Assembly: GCF_001550155.1 (NCBI RefSeq)
Contig: NZ_LRUF01000008.1
Coordinates: 558,001-622,000 of the forward strand
Direction of reading: 5' to 3'
Length of the DNA stretch: 64,000 nt
Origin: Pseudoalteromonas arabiensis
GTDB lineage: Bacteria; Pseudomonadota; Gammaproteobacteria; Enterobacterales; Alteromonadaceae
Below the pieces are notes generated by a model, which saw only the letters and a list, made by a program, of their open reading frames with translations, made no database searches and had not been told where the DNA came from. Shown piece by piece: positions 34,755-43,402 of this stretch (position 1 is the first letter of the stretch; each line of letters opens with the position of its first letter). The translations under genes and the position numbers were made by a program.

Positions 34755-36755
34755 TTAGAAATCTAAGTTTGATAAAACTTCATCATCAACGTTATTAGAC
34801 AAAGTCACTTTAAGTTTAGGGGTACGAGCCATTTCACGTTTAATAGCAAAATTAGCTTCTTCGTTACGCGCCCAACTACGACGAGCAATACCGTTGTTTA
34901 CATCAAATAATAGCATAGATTTCAAACGACGCTCGGCAGCTTCACTACCGTCTAGTAGCATACCAAAACCACCGTTGATCACTTCACCCCAGCCAACACC
35001 GCCACCATTGTGAATAGATACCCAAGTAGCACCACGGAAACCATCACCAATTACATTGTGAATCGCCATGTCTGCGGTGAAGCGGCTACCATCATAAATG
35101 TTTGATGTTTCACGGAAAGGTGAATCCGTACCACTCACATCATGGTGGTCACGCCCAAGTACAACCGGACCAATTTCACCACGATTAATGGCATCATTAA
35201 AGGCTTTAGCAATTTCAGCGCGGCCTTGTGCGTCTGCATAAAGAATACGAGCCTGCGAACCAACAACCAGTTTGTTCTGCTTCGCATCTTTGATCCACGT
35301 GATGTTGTCTTGCATTTGCTGTTGGATCTCTTCTGGCGAGTCTGCCATGATTTTATTTAAAACGTCTGCAGCAATCGCATCTGTTTTATCAAGATCTTCT
35401 GGTTTACCTGATGTACATACCCAGCGGAACGGGCCAAAGCCGTAGTCAAAACACATTGGGCCAAGAATATCTTGTACGTATGATGGGTATTTAAAATCAA
35501 TACCGTTTTCAGCCATTACATCGCCACCAGCGCGTGATGCTTCTAGCAAGAACGCATTACCGTAATCAAAGAAGTACGTTCCTTTTGCTGTGTGCTTGTT
35601 AACAGCATCGGCGTGGCGCTTAAGCGTCGCTTGTACTTTTTCTTTAAATACTTCTGGCTCTTCACGAATTAAACGATTTGACTCTTCATAGCTGATATCA
35701 ACCGGGTAGTAACCGCCTGACCAAGGGTTATGAAGTGAAGTTTGGTCTGAACCTAAGTGAATGAAAATATCTTCAGCTAAAAAGCTTTCCCAAACATCAA
35801 CCACGTTACCGATAAAGGCAATTGAAACAACTTCTTCATTTTGCTGAGCCGTACGTACACGCTCAACAAGCTCTGGCATGTTATCAATTAGCTCATCAAC
35901 CCAACCTTGTTGATGACGCTTAATAGCTGCCTTAGGGTTAACCTCGGCACATACGGTGATACAGTTAGCAATGTTACCCGCTTTAGGTTGCGCACCACTC
36001 ATACCGCCTAAACCAGCCGTTAAGAAGATTTTACCTTTTGGTGATTCGCCTTTATCCAGTACTTTACGGAATGCATTCATTACAGTAATGGTTGTACCGT
36101 GCACGATGCCTTGTGGGCCAATGTACATAAATGAACCCGCAGTCATTTGACCGTATTGAGTTACACCCAGTGCATTGAATTTTTCCCAGTCATCCGGCTT
36201 TGAGTAGTTCGGGATCATCATACCGTTTGTCACAACCACGCGCGGTGCTTCTACTGATGATGGAAATAACCCCATAGGGTGACCCGAGTACATGTGTAGC
36301 GTTTGGTCTTCTTCCATTTCGCTTAAGTACTTCATGGTTAATAAGTACTGCGCCCAGTTTTGGAATACCGCACCGTTACCACCGTACGTGATTAGCTCTT
36401 CAGGGTGCTGTGCTACTGCTGGATCAAGGTTGTTGTCGATCATTAACATGATTGCGGCAGCTTGTTCGCATTTAGCCGGGTAATCGCTGATTGAGCGCGC
36501 TTTAAGTTCATAGTTAGGCTTAAAGCGATACATGTAAATACGGCCAAATTGCTTAAGCTCAGCGGCAAATTCAGCAGCTAATTCTTTGTGCCACTCTTTA
36601 GGGAAATAACGCAATGCGTTACGAATCGCTAATTGCTTTTCGTCAGCTGATAAAATGTCTTTACGTTTTGGAGCACGGTTTGCATCACTTGGATACGGTT
36701 TTGGCTCTGGCAATACGCTTGGGATACCTTGCTTAATTTGTTCTTGAAAAGTCAT
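34755..36755 (-). CDS. hutU: Urocanate hydratase, long form
   Basis: A 666-residue NAD-dependent enzyme converting urocanate to imidazolone propionate, the second step of histidine degradation. Clear landmarks: TYGGNGAVFQNWAQYLLTM, MYSGHPMGLFPSS, FLTAGLGGMSGAQPKA, GFGPFRWVCTSG, VVLGRDHHDVSGTDSPFRET and GVGWGEVINGGFG. Standard bacterial HutU is about 555-560 residues. This protein has the longer build, including SGGYYPVDISYEESNRLI, and resembles the vertebrate UROC1 type. It follows hutH by 11 bases. Confidence 0.96.
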   Translation of the reverse strand: MTFQEQIKQGIPSVLPEPKPYPSDANRAPKRKDILSADEKQLAIRNALRYFPKEWHKELAAEFAAELKQFGRIYMYRFKPNYELKARSISDYPAKCEQAAAIMLMIDNNLDPAVAQHPEELITYGGNGAVFQNWAQYLLTMKYLSEMEEDQTLHMYSGHPMGLFPSSVEAPRVVVTNGMMIPNYSKPDDWEKFNALGVTQYGQMTAGSFMYIGPQGIVHGTTITVMNAFRKVLDKGESPKGKIFLTAGLGGMSGAQPKAGNIANCITVCAEVNPKAAIKRHQQGWVDELIDNMPELVERVRTAQQNEEVVSIAFIGNVVDVWESFLAEDIFIHLGSDQTSLHNPWSGGYYPVDISYEESNRLIREEPEVFKEKVQATLKRHADAVNKHTAKGTYFFDYGNAFLLEASRAGGDVMAENGIDFKYPSYVQDILGPMCFDYGFGPFRWVCTSGKPEDLDKTDAIAADVLNKIMADSPEEIQQQMQDNITWIKDAKQNKLVVGSQARILYADAQGRAEIAKAFNDAINRGEIGPVVLGRDHHDVSGTDSPFRETSNIYDGSRFTADMAIHNVIGDGFRGATWVSIHNGGGVGWGEVINGGFGMLLDGSEAAERRLKSMLLFDVNNGIARRSWARNEEANFAIKREMARTPKLKVTLSNNVDDEVLSNLDF

Positions 36756-36766
36756 TATTTGCTCCC

Positions 36767-38260
36767 TTAGTTAACTTTAAACGCTTGCGATTTAACGAGT
36801 GCAACCATGGCATCAATGTCTGGCTTAAGTAAGCGGTCTTCTTCTAGTTTGGCAACTTTGCTGCGAATGAGCGCAAAGTTTTCTTCAATGATGTCTGAAC
36901 ACTTGTTAGGACGTCTAAATTCGATTGCTTGCGCTGCATACATCAGCTCAATCGCAAAGATTTTATCAAGGTTACCTAAAATCTGGTTTAACTTACGACC
37001 AGAAATACTACCCATAGATACGTGATCTTCTTGGCCCATTGATGTTGGTACGCTGTCTGCTGATGGCGGGAAACACAATGATTTATTTTCTGTTACCAGT
37101 GCCGCAGTCACGTATTGCGGGATCATCATGCCAGAGTTTAAGCCACCCGATGTCGTTAATAAACGTGGTAAGCCGTGTAAGCCCTCAAGCAGTAAATAAC
37201 AACGACGATCAGCAATGTTACCAAGCTCTGCCGCTGCGATTGATGCATAATCTAATACCATAGCAAGTGGTTGACCGTGGAAACCACCACCCGAAATGGC
37301 TTCTTCTTCGCTGATCACAATTGGGTTATCTGTTACAGAATTCATTTCTGTTTCAGCAAGTTCTTTTAAGTGGTAATACGCATTACGTGATGCACCATGA
37401 ACTTGAGGAATACAACGCAGTGAGTAAGGGTCTTGAACACGGTCACAATCAGTGTGTGAAGCCATGTTTTCAGAGCCTGCAAAAAAGCTGCGCATACGCG
37501 CTGCAACTTCAACGTTACCTTTAAAAGCACGAATGGCGTGTAACTCTTCACGAAACGGTGATTGGCTACCTTGCATACCTTCAATGCTCATAGCACCTGC
37601 GATATCAGCAAGGTCTAATAGGTAACGCATTTTAGTAAGCGCAGTAATGGCATGCGATAAAATAAACTGAGTACCATTAATTAACGCTAAACCTTCCTTA
37701 GCATGTAAATCTAAAGGCGCTAAACCGTGCTCTTTTAATACGTCTGCTGCTGGCTTGATTGTGTCGTTTACCCAAAACTCACCTTCTCCTAAAAGAGGTA
37801 AGAATAGGTGTGATAACGGTGCTAAGTCACCCGATGCGCCAACCGAGCCTTGCTCTGGTACAACAGGAATAATATCAAGTTCAATAAACTTAAGCATACG
37901 CTCAACTACGGTTAAACGAATACCTGAAAAACCTTGGCTTAATGCATGTACTTTGGTGATGAGCATTAGCTTTGAAATAGGTTTAGCGATTGGCTCACCC
38001 ACACCGACAGCGTGTGTAATCAATAAATTCTTTTGTAATAGATTGGTTTCTTCTGGAGAAATTTGTGTATCACATAATGGACCAAAGCCCGTATTGATAC
38101 CATAAATGGCTTTATCTGAGGCAGCCATTTTGTCTACGTTTTGGCGGCTTTTATTAATTTTATCAATGGCTTCTTGGCAAAGCTCTGCCTGTAACGTACC
38201 GGCTGCAATAGCATTAACGCTGTCTAACGTTAATTGGTCAACACCATACTTAAATGTCAT
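36767..38260 (-). CDS. hutH: Histidine ammonia-lyase
   Basis: A 497-residue enzyme deaminating L-histidine to urocanate. The self-forming MIO cofactor comes from Ala142-Ser143-Gly144 in GSVGASGDLAPLSH. Other landmarks are YGINTGFGPLCD, NLLITHAVGVGEP, KEGLALINGTQF, QDPYSLRCIPQVHGA and GGNFHG-like GGGFHGQPLAMVLD. It is the first gene of a hutH-hutU operon, divergent from a LysR regulator. hutI and hutG are not in this stretch. Confidence 0.96.
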   Translation of the reverse strand: MTFKYGVDQLTLDSVNAIAAGTLQAELCQEAIDKINKSRQNVDKMAASDKAIYGINTGFGPLCDTQISPEETNLLQKNLLITHAVGVGEPIAKPISKLMLITKVHALSQGFSGIRLTVVERMLKFIELDIIPVVPEQGSVGASGDLAPLSHLFLPLLGEGEFWVNDTIKPAADVLKEHGLAPLDLHAKEGLALINGTQFILSHAITALTKMRYLLDLADIAGAMSIEGMQGSQSPFREELHAIRAFKGNVEVAARMRSFFAGSENMASHTDCDRVQDPYSLRCIPQVHGASRNAYYHLKELAETEMNSVTDNPIVISEEEAISGGGFHGQPLAMVLDYASIAAAELGNIADRRCYLLLEGLHGLPRLLTTSGGLNSGMMIPQYVTAALVTENKSLCFPPSADSVPTSMGQEDHVSMGSISGRKLNQILGNLDKIFAIELMYAAQAIEFRRPNKCSDIIEENFALIRSKVAKLEEDRLLKPDIDAMVALVKSQAFKVN

Positions 38261-38379
38261 TTATAACTCCTAAAGAACAGGATAAGTTTTATTTAGAGGG
38301 AGTCTAGCTTGCCCTCGTTGTTTTACAAATGCATAATTATCGTTATTCATTCCAGATTTATCGAACTAAAAGAAGTGCT

Positions 38380-39276
38380 ATGCAAGTTCATGATGTAGAC
38401 CTGCGCTTATTGCGCGTTTTTGTAGCAATTGTTGAGTGTGGCGGGCTTTCAGCCGCAGAGTCACGTTTGAATATTGGCCGCTCAACCATCAGTGCGCATT
38501 TATCAGACTTAGAAGTAAGGCTTGGTATAAAATTATGTAAACGTGGCCGCAGTGGTTTTGAAATTACAGACGCTGGCGCTATTACCTATCAAGCATCGAT
38601 TGAACTGCTTCAGCAATGCGAAGCGTTTGCTAATACTGTAGCAAGCTCTAAAAACGAGTTATCGGGGCGTTTAAGTATTGCCATGATAGATACCATGGTC
38701 AGCGACCCACGCTGTGCCATCCCAAGTGCTATTGCAAGATTAAAAGGCAAGGGTAAAAACATTCAGTTTGATATTAATGTGTGTGAAGCACGAGAGGTAG
38801 AAACCGCAGTAGCCAATGGCCGTTCATTAGTGGGTATTGGGGTTAGCCGCCATCATATTCGCGGCTTAGACTATACCGCCCTGCATAACGAAACTAACTT
38901 TTTGTATTGCGCAGTCGGTCACCCCTTATTTGAGTGTGAAGACAAACAAATAAATGAGCTGCTCAAAGAAGCTGAGGTAATTACCAGTAACTACATGCGC
39001 GATAAAGAAAGCCGAAACGACGGTTTAAACTATCAAAACAGTGCGGTTGCGTATCACGATGAAGGTATTGCACATTTAATTTTATCGGGTGAGTTTATTG
39101 GTTATTTACCCGACCACTACGCACAGTTCTGGGTTGATAAAGGTATTTTCAAAGCTATTCAACCGAGTAAATATCACTACGATATTCCTGTGGTATTGAT
39201 CACCTCAAAAACAAATGCCAATTCGCCGCTAGCAAACGCCATGATTGACGAAATTAAGCGTTGTTACGCGGTTTAG
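38380..39276 (+). CDS. LysR family regulator, divergent from hutHU
   Basis: A 298-residue LysR-type regulator: N-terminal winged HTH (DLRLLRVFVAIVECGGLSAA, LNIGRSTISAHLSDLEVRLG) and a co-inducer domain from about 90. Its position 119 bases from hutH and on the opposite strand makes it the likely hut regulator in place of the usual HutC repressor; urocanate or histidine is the obvious candidate signal, but that is inference. The start at MQVHDV (38380) is preferred to the open extension to 38329. The last 23 bases overlap the convergent DoxX gene. Confidence 0.9.
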   Translation: MQVHDVDLRLLRVFVAIVECGGLSAAESRLNIGRSTISAHLSDLEVRLGIKLCKRGRSGFEITDAGAITYQASIELLQQCEAFANTVASSKNELSGRLSIAMIDTMVSDPRCAIPSAIARLKGKGKNIQFDINVCEAREVETAVANGRSLVGIGVSRHHIRGLDYTALHNETNFLYCAVGHPLFECEDKQINELLKEAEVITSNYMRDKESRNDGLNYQNSAVAYHDEGIAHLILSGEFIGYLPDHYAQFWVDKGIFKAIQPSKYHYDIPVVLITSKTNANSPLANAMIDEIKRCYAV

Positions 39277-39664
39277 TTTTTTGGTTTAAAGCTCTTTGCT
39301 CATTTATAAGCACAAGGCTAAACGCGATTATGGCAAGGTTTGTAGTCACAGGATTAAACGCTTCGATTAAAAGTGTGGGCTGTAAAACAGCAACAAACAG
39401 CATTAGCCCAACTAAAGCAGCTATATTGAGAATATTGAGTAAGATTGAACGATAGAAAATAAAAAACAGCACGGCAAAAATCATTTCACCAGCCCCAGCG
39501 GCCCTGGTAATAAGTGTTGAAATTTCAGCATTAAAACCAAAACTGGCTGTCATTTTTAGTTCAAGGGGAGCAATGTGAATAAGTTTTGGTATCAGCCCAT
39601 GATAAAGCCAACTAAAGCTGATAATAAATCGAGCGATTTGAATGTTAGTGAAGTATTTCATCAA
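39254..39664 (-). CDS. DoxX-like membrane protein
   Basis: A 136-residue integral membrane protein with four helices: FIISFSWLYHGLIPKLI, ITRAAGAGEMIFAVLFFIFY, NILNIAALVGLMLFVAVLQ and NLAIIAFSLVLINEQ. The short DoxX-like layout (SWLYHGLIPK, GAGEMIF) is clear; function is unknown, possibly redox related. Start is MMKYF or the adjacent Met. It overlaps the convergent lysR gene by 23 bases. Confidence 0.8.
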   Translation of the reverse strand: MMKYFTNIQIARFIISFSWLYHGLIPKLIHIAPLELKMTASFGFNAEISTLITRAAGAGEMIFAVLFFIFYRSILLNILNIAALVGLMLFVAVLQPTLLIEAFNPVTTNLAIIAFSLVLINEQRALNQKTKPRNNA

Positions 39665-39717
39665 AGATTATGTGCAGAGTCATTGTGTGCTCAGACAGAG
39701 CACACAATGAATACGGC

Positions 39718-40140
39718 TTAAACCGTTGGCTTACCAAAACGGTTTTCTGCTTCATCACCCGCTAAAAAGCCATTTTCAATCAGTACCCAAATACCACCAA
39801 TCACTGGTACTAAACCAATTAGTACCCACCAACCTGACTTGTTGCGGTCGTGCCAACGTTTAACTTGAATAGCAAGCGATGACCAAATTAGTGGAATGTA
39901 AATTAAAAGTGGAAGGAAAATGGCCGCATTTTGTGAGATCATTGCGCCAATACCACTTAACACAAGCATAGCTAAAACACTAATTAGCATTAATCCTAAT
40001 ACTGATAACCAATAAGTTTTACGTGGAATTCTACCTTGGAAAGAGAATAAGATATCCTTACGACTCATGGTTGTTGTCTCTGTTGAAATATTAGCAACAT
40101 CTGATTCAGGAGCTTGATAAACGTTTTCTGACACTGTCAT
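39718..40140 (-). CDS. DUF805 family membrane protein
   Basis: A 140-residue membrane protein with a soluble N-terminal stretch, then the DUF805 core: LFSFQGRIPRKTYWLSVLGL, WSSLAIQVKRWHDRNKSGWW, and GLVPVIGGIWVLIENGFLAG. The motif KRWHDRNKSGWW is diagnostic. Function unknown. The gap 40141-40400 upstream holds no gene; it is AT-rich. Confidence 0.93.
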   Translation of the reverse strand: MTVSENVYQAPESDVANISTETTTMSRKDILFSFQGRIPRKTYWLSVLGLMLISVLAMLVLSGIGAMISQNAAIFLPLLIYIPLIWSSLAIQVKRWHDRNKSGWWVLIGLVPVIGGIWVLIENGFLAGDEAENRFGKPTV

Positions 40141-40400
40141 TTCCTTTTGAGTTTACTTCGGTTTTAGCAAGGCTACCACTCCGTGCAGCTTACTGATTAA
40201 TCAAAAATAATTTTTGCACTTTATTAGATCCAGCTGAAACTATTGCTGAATCCAACATGAACAAAAGTACCATAAATAATACTATTTAAGGAACTAAAAA
40301 TTAATAATACAATTAAATTTAATACTTTTTAACTAACTAAAATAAATAAACTTTAGCTCTCGATATCTCTTTAAACCACAAAAAGCCATTCGAGTGGTTG

Positions 40401-40919
40401 CTACTGCCAATATTTAGCAAACAGGCGAGGATATGCCTGTTTTAAAAATTTCGGCTTGTCTTTAAAACGCTTGCCCTTTGGCTGTTCAAGCCCAGATGGA
40501 ATAAATGGTAGCTCATCGTCATTACGCTCTTCAAACAGCATACCGGCGATTAAATCATACTCATCTAAATAAGGATAAGGTTGTTCATTCAAATGATAAA
40601 CGGGTGTGCAGTCAGCAACGGAGTCTGGGTTCTCTAAGGCTTTTAAAAATGCGCCTTCACCGCGAGATATGAGCCAACATAAAAACTCTGAAAATCCATA
40701 ATCATCGTTACAACCAGCCATTACAAACGCAGCACCAAATAAGTCCCAAGTGTAAGCTTTGCGCATACGCAAACTAAACTGCTTGTCAAACTCCATAAGT
40801 TGCTCATCGGATAGATGTGTTAGCTTTTCTCTTAGAGTATTACACACCGATTCTGGCTCTGCCGTTTTATCTTCTGCGGTCACTAATTCCCAAAATTCAC
40901 TTTCGGTTAGAACACTCAT
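40401..40919 (-). CDS. DUF4240 family protein
   Basis: A 172-residue soluble protein. N-terminal TESEFWELVT, then LREKLTHLSDEQLMEFDKQF, AYTWDLFGAAFVMAGCNDDY and FSEFLCWLISRGEGAFLKAL are typical of DUF4240, which occurs in polymorphic-toxin immunity settings and elsewhere. Its role here is unknown. The ATG overlaps the TGA of the YwbE-like gene (ATGA), so the two are translationally coupled. Confidence 0.87.
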   Translation of the reverse strand: MSVLTESEFWELVTAEDKTAEPESVCNTLREKLTHLSDEQLMEFDKQFSLRMRKAYTWDLFGAAFVMAGCNDDYGFSEFLCWLISRGEGAFLKALENPDSVADCTPVYHLNEQPYPYLDEYDLIAGMLFEERNDDELPFIPSGLEQPKGKRFKDKPKFLKQAYPRLFAKYWQ

Positions 40920-41110
40920 GATAAGATCTCTTTAACACGACCGACTTGACCGTCATCAAGTTGTACTTTAATGCCATGAGGATGGTTTGGTGACTTAGTT
41001 AAAATACGCGAAACAACACCTTGCGTTAAATGGCCTGTGCGCTGGTCTTGTTTTAAAACAATATTAACTTCACAGCCTACGGTTATTTGTGAGCGTGTTG
41101 GTACAGCCAT
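40916..41110 (-). CDS. YwbE family small protein
   Basis: A 64-residue basic protein: MAVPTRSQITVGCEVNIVLK, then QRTGHLTQGVVSRILTKSPN and HPHGIKVQLDDGQVGRVKEI. This is the YwbE family (OB/KOW-like beta fold), often associated with nucleic-acid binding by fold only. The start at 41110 is preferred over an open extension to 41179. Overlap ATGA with the DUF4240 gene. Confidence 0.9.
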   Translation of the reverse strand: MAVPTRSQITVGCEVNIVLKQDQRTGHLTQGVVSRILTKSPNHPHGIKVQLDDGQVGRVKEILS

Positions 41111-41258
41111 AATAAACTCTCTTACAGTATTTTTGCCGATTATAGCTATTTGCGACTGTGTTACCAATGCTAAACTCATTTGATGTGTATGTTTTCATCC
41201 GCTTGACGTGGTGTTAGTCAAAGCTGTGCCTATTGCAAGGTAAAAGTAAACGGCATAT

Positions 41259-41537
41259 TTAATCCTTAAAAAACAGAATAGCTTTTGCTGATATCACTAC
41301 TCCTATCTCTTTCAGCTCTTTTGTAATCACTTGATTAATTTGCTCTGCCAGCGGTGAATTTGATAGAGGAATTTGCTCGGCAAAATAACAACTTACTTTC
41401 ATTGATGCTGGCAGTCTCTTTAAATCAGCGGTGTGAGTTAACCATAAAAAGTTGTCGCTTATGTCTTTTAGGTTTTCACATGCCGTCGTTAGCGCTGCCC
41501 GAATAGCTTTATCGAGGCGTTTTTCAGTTTTGGTCAT
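41259..41537 (-). CDS. Conserved hypothetical protein (92 aa)
   Basis: A 92-residue soluble protein: MTKTEKRLDKAIRAALTTAC, then FLWLTHTADLKRLPASMKVS. Related proteins in Vibrio and Shewanella are sometimes labelled Fis-family regulators, but I see no Fis helix-turn-helix and would not use that name. The ATG overlaps the TGA-containing end of the small lipoprotein gene upstream (ATGA). Confidence 0.7.
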   Translation of the reverse strand: MTKTEKRLDKAIRAALTTACENLKDISDNFLWLTHTADLKRLPASMKVSCYFAEQIPLSNSPLAEQINQVITKELKEIGVVISAKAILFFKD

Positions 41538-41737
41538 TGTTCTGACTTTTGCTTTTTAAAGTTTTCGTAGCTATCTTGCTGGCGCTTTACACACGCATGG
41601 TATTCTTTATCAGCTAAATAATTGCATTCAGTCAAGCGTGCAGATTGGAGTTCATGAAAACGCGCATTTGAACTACACCCTGTTAACAAAAGAAACATTG
41701 ATGCAATCCCAGTAAACTTTAAAGCGTTTAAAAACAT
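41534..41737 (-). CDS. Small putative lipoprotein (67 aa)
   Basis: A 67-residue protein with a lipoprotein signal: MFLNALKFTGIASMFLLLTG-CSS; the lipobox LLTGC gives an N-terminal Cys. The short mature part carries two further Cys (ECNYLADK, HACVKRQ) and a Lys/Gln-rich tail. Function unknown. Its last four bases overlap the start of the 92-residue gene (ATGA). Confidence 0.8.
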   Translation of the reverse strand: MFLNALKFTGIASMFLLLTGCSSNARFHELQSARLTECNYLADKEYHACVKRQQDSYENFKKQKSEQ

Positions 41738-41822
41738 TTAATTTCCTTTCTTCAGTTATACATTGGTACTGCGATTTATTGTATATTGCGTGGGTTTAAA
41801 TACTATCACCAAAGGGTCATAT

Positions 41823-42632
41823 ATGATGTTGTCGCAGTTACAAGAGCTGTTTCAGCGTATCGATAAAAGCAAAGTTTTTCAATCATTCGTTATTGCCGTT
41901 ATTGTTATTTCAGCATTAACCGTCGGGGCTCATACTTATTCGCTTCACCCAACCGTAGAGTTAGCTCTCCATTGGATGGATATGGGTATTACCGTGTTTT
42001 TCCTTGTTGAGCTTGTGATCCGCTTTATTGCAAGCCGAGGCTTTAAAGACTTCTTCAGTAAAGGCTGGAATATCTTTGATTTTATCATAGTGGTAGGTAG
42101 CCTTTACCCTGCCGCAGGCTCAACGATTTTTATTGCTCGCTTGTTGCGTATCTTCCGCGTTTTACGACTTGTATCCATGATCCCCGAACTTAGGCTACTG
42201 GTTAACTCGCTTTTAAAAGCGATTCCACAAATGGGCTATATTGCCTTACTGATGTTCGTAATCTTCTATATTTATGCCGCCATGGGAAGCATGCTGTTTG
42301 CTGATATTAACCCTGTGTTATGGGGTGATGTATCAATATCAATGCTCACCTTGTTCCGTATAGCAACATTCGAAGATTGGACAGATGTCATGTACGAAAC
42401 CATGGCCGTGTATGAACTTAGCTGGATTTTCTACCTAACATTTATTTTCTTAACTGCATTCGTATTCTTAAACATGATGGTAGGAGCTATTTTAGAGGTT
42501 ATGTCTGAAGAGCATCGTAACGCGCGAGAAGAGCAGATAAACGACGATGATTTGCCAGCAACCAAAGGCCAAATAACTCAATTACAGGCTGAAGTAGCTG
42601 AATTAAAAAAGTTACTGAAAGAAAAGCAGTAA
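41823..42632 (+). CDS. Single-domain voltage-gated cation channel (BacNav/Cav type)
   Basis: A 269-residue inner-membrane channel subunit that should form a homotetramer. S4 (about 103-118) carries four gating arginines, Arg106, Arg109, Arg112 and Arg115 (ARLLRIFRVLRLV). The pore loop reads ATFEDWTD (181-188). NavAb has TLESWSM here, while the engineered calcium channel CavAb has acidic residues at the same two positions as Asp185 and Asp188. Calcium permeation is therefore likely. The C-terminus is a short coiled coil (ITQLQAEVAELKKLLKEK), as in BacNav. Start ATG 41823 or 41826, with AAGGG upstream. Confidence 0.93.
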   Translation: MMLSQLQELFQRIDKSKVFQSFVIAVIVISALTVGAHTYSLHPTVELALHWMDMGITVFFLVELVIRFIASRGFKDFFSKGWNIFDFIIVVGSLYPAAGSTIFIARLLRIFRVLRLVSMIPELRLLVNSLLKAIPQMGYIALLMFVIFYIYAAMGSMLFADINPVLWGDVSISMLTLFRIATFEDWTDVMYETMAVYELSWIFYLTFIFLTAFVFLNMMVGAILEVMSEEHRNAREEQINDDDLPATKGQITQLQAEVAELKKLLKEKQ

Positions 42633-42660
42633 CGTTTAAAGGATTAGCTTTTAAGATATT

Positions 42661-42694
42661 AGGCGCTAGGACATAGACCCTAGCGCCTTTTTTA
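42661..42694 (+). terminator. Intrinsic terminator of the channel gene
   Basis: A perfect 10-bp stem (AGGCGCTAGG / CCTAGCGCCT), 8-base loop and T-run. Its left arm matches a spacer segment inside the REP arrays of 33.8-34.1 kb. Confidence 0.88.
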
Positions 42695-43072
42695 CCCTCG
42701 TTTTTCTACTTTCCATGGTGGGTTTAAGCGGTTTTCTCCGGCCCAATATAGTTTAATTTTATTCCCTGATGGGTCTTTTAAAATTGCTTCCGTCCACAAA
42801 TAGCGCTGAGCGGTTGGTGGCTGTTCAAAATTAATGCCCTTTTCAACAAGTCTCTCGTACAGCTTATCGAGCTGCTCATGTTCAAAATAAATTACCGCAT
42901 AATTACTATAATCTTCAGTTTCTAATGACAGCGAAAATGTGGCATCACCATCTGGACATTGAAAGCGTGCGTAATGCGGGGTATCTACAATCTGAATCAT
43001 TCCCAATGTTAAGTAAAAAGCCACCGCTTCATTCATATCCGTTACTGGTAAGGTTACCTGATTGAGGTTCAT
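42692..43072 (-). CDS. VOC (glyoxalase/bleomycin-resistance) family protein
   Basis: A 126-residue single-domain protein with the VOC pattern: MNLNQVTLPVTDMNEAVAFY near the N-terminus, VIYFEHEQLDKLYERL, and LKDPSGNKIKLYWAG near the C-terminus. The substrate is unknown. It is convergent with the channel gene and shares its terminator region. It is not closely similar to the VOC fragment at the start of the window. Confidence 0.88.
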   Translation of the reverse strand: MNLNQVTLPVTDMNEAVAFYLTLGMIQIVDTPHYARFQCPDGDATFSLSLETEDYSNYAVIYFEHEQLDKLYERLVEKGINFEQPPTAQRYLWTEAILKDPSGNKIKLYWAGENRLNPPWKVEKRG

Positions 43073-43198
43073 TCGCTATTCCAATGTAATGCAATATTCT
43101 TTTCATCAGCATATCGCGTAAACCAATTAAGCAAAAGATAAGCTGTAACAAATTATTGAGTTAAGGGTTAAAGTTAGCGAGTTACTGGGGGAAAGTTT

Positions 43199-43374
43199 GT
43201 AGAATGCACTTTAACACCGAACATGTGAACTTCTCGGCTAAAGCCGTTCCTACTGGTTCCCATCGTAGGCGTGAAACTTGTTTCGCGCGCTTGAAGGTCG
43301 TGCTTTTTAGCACATTAAAAGTAAAGTTAGCGAGCAACAAGGGAAAACTTTGCAAGAGGTGTTTTTTCGCCGAA
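43199..43374. repeat. Degenerate REP cluster
   Basis: Five GTAG-headed or decayed hairpins: 43199-43221 (degenerate GGCGTTTTAACGCC type), 43231-43253 (ACGGCTTTAGCCGA type), 43265-43289 (CGTGAAACTTGTTTCGCG, well kept), 43293-43316 (degenerate TCGTGCTTTAGCAC type) and 43351-43374 (degenerate GGCG type). AGTTAGCGAG spacer repeats lie between. The gap 43073-43402 holds no gene. Confidence 0.7.
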
Positions 43375-43402
43375 TAACCGCGGTACACAACTAAAGCAAT
43401 TC

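Noticed and set aside
41259..41537. Fis-family regulator label
   Set aside because: No Fis-like helix-turn-helix is visible; the name seems to be a propagated annotation.
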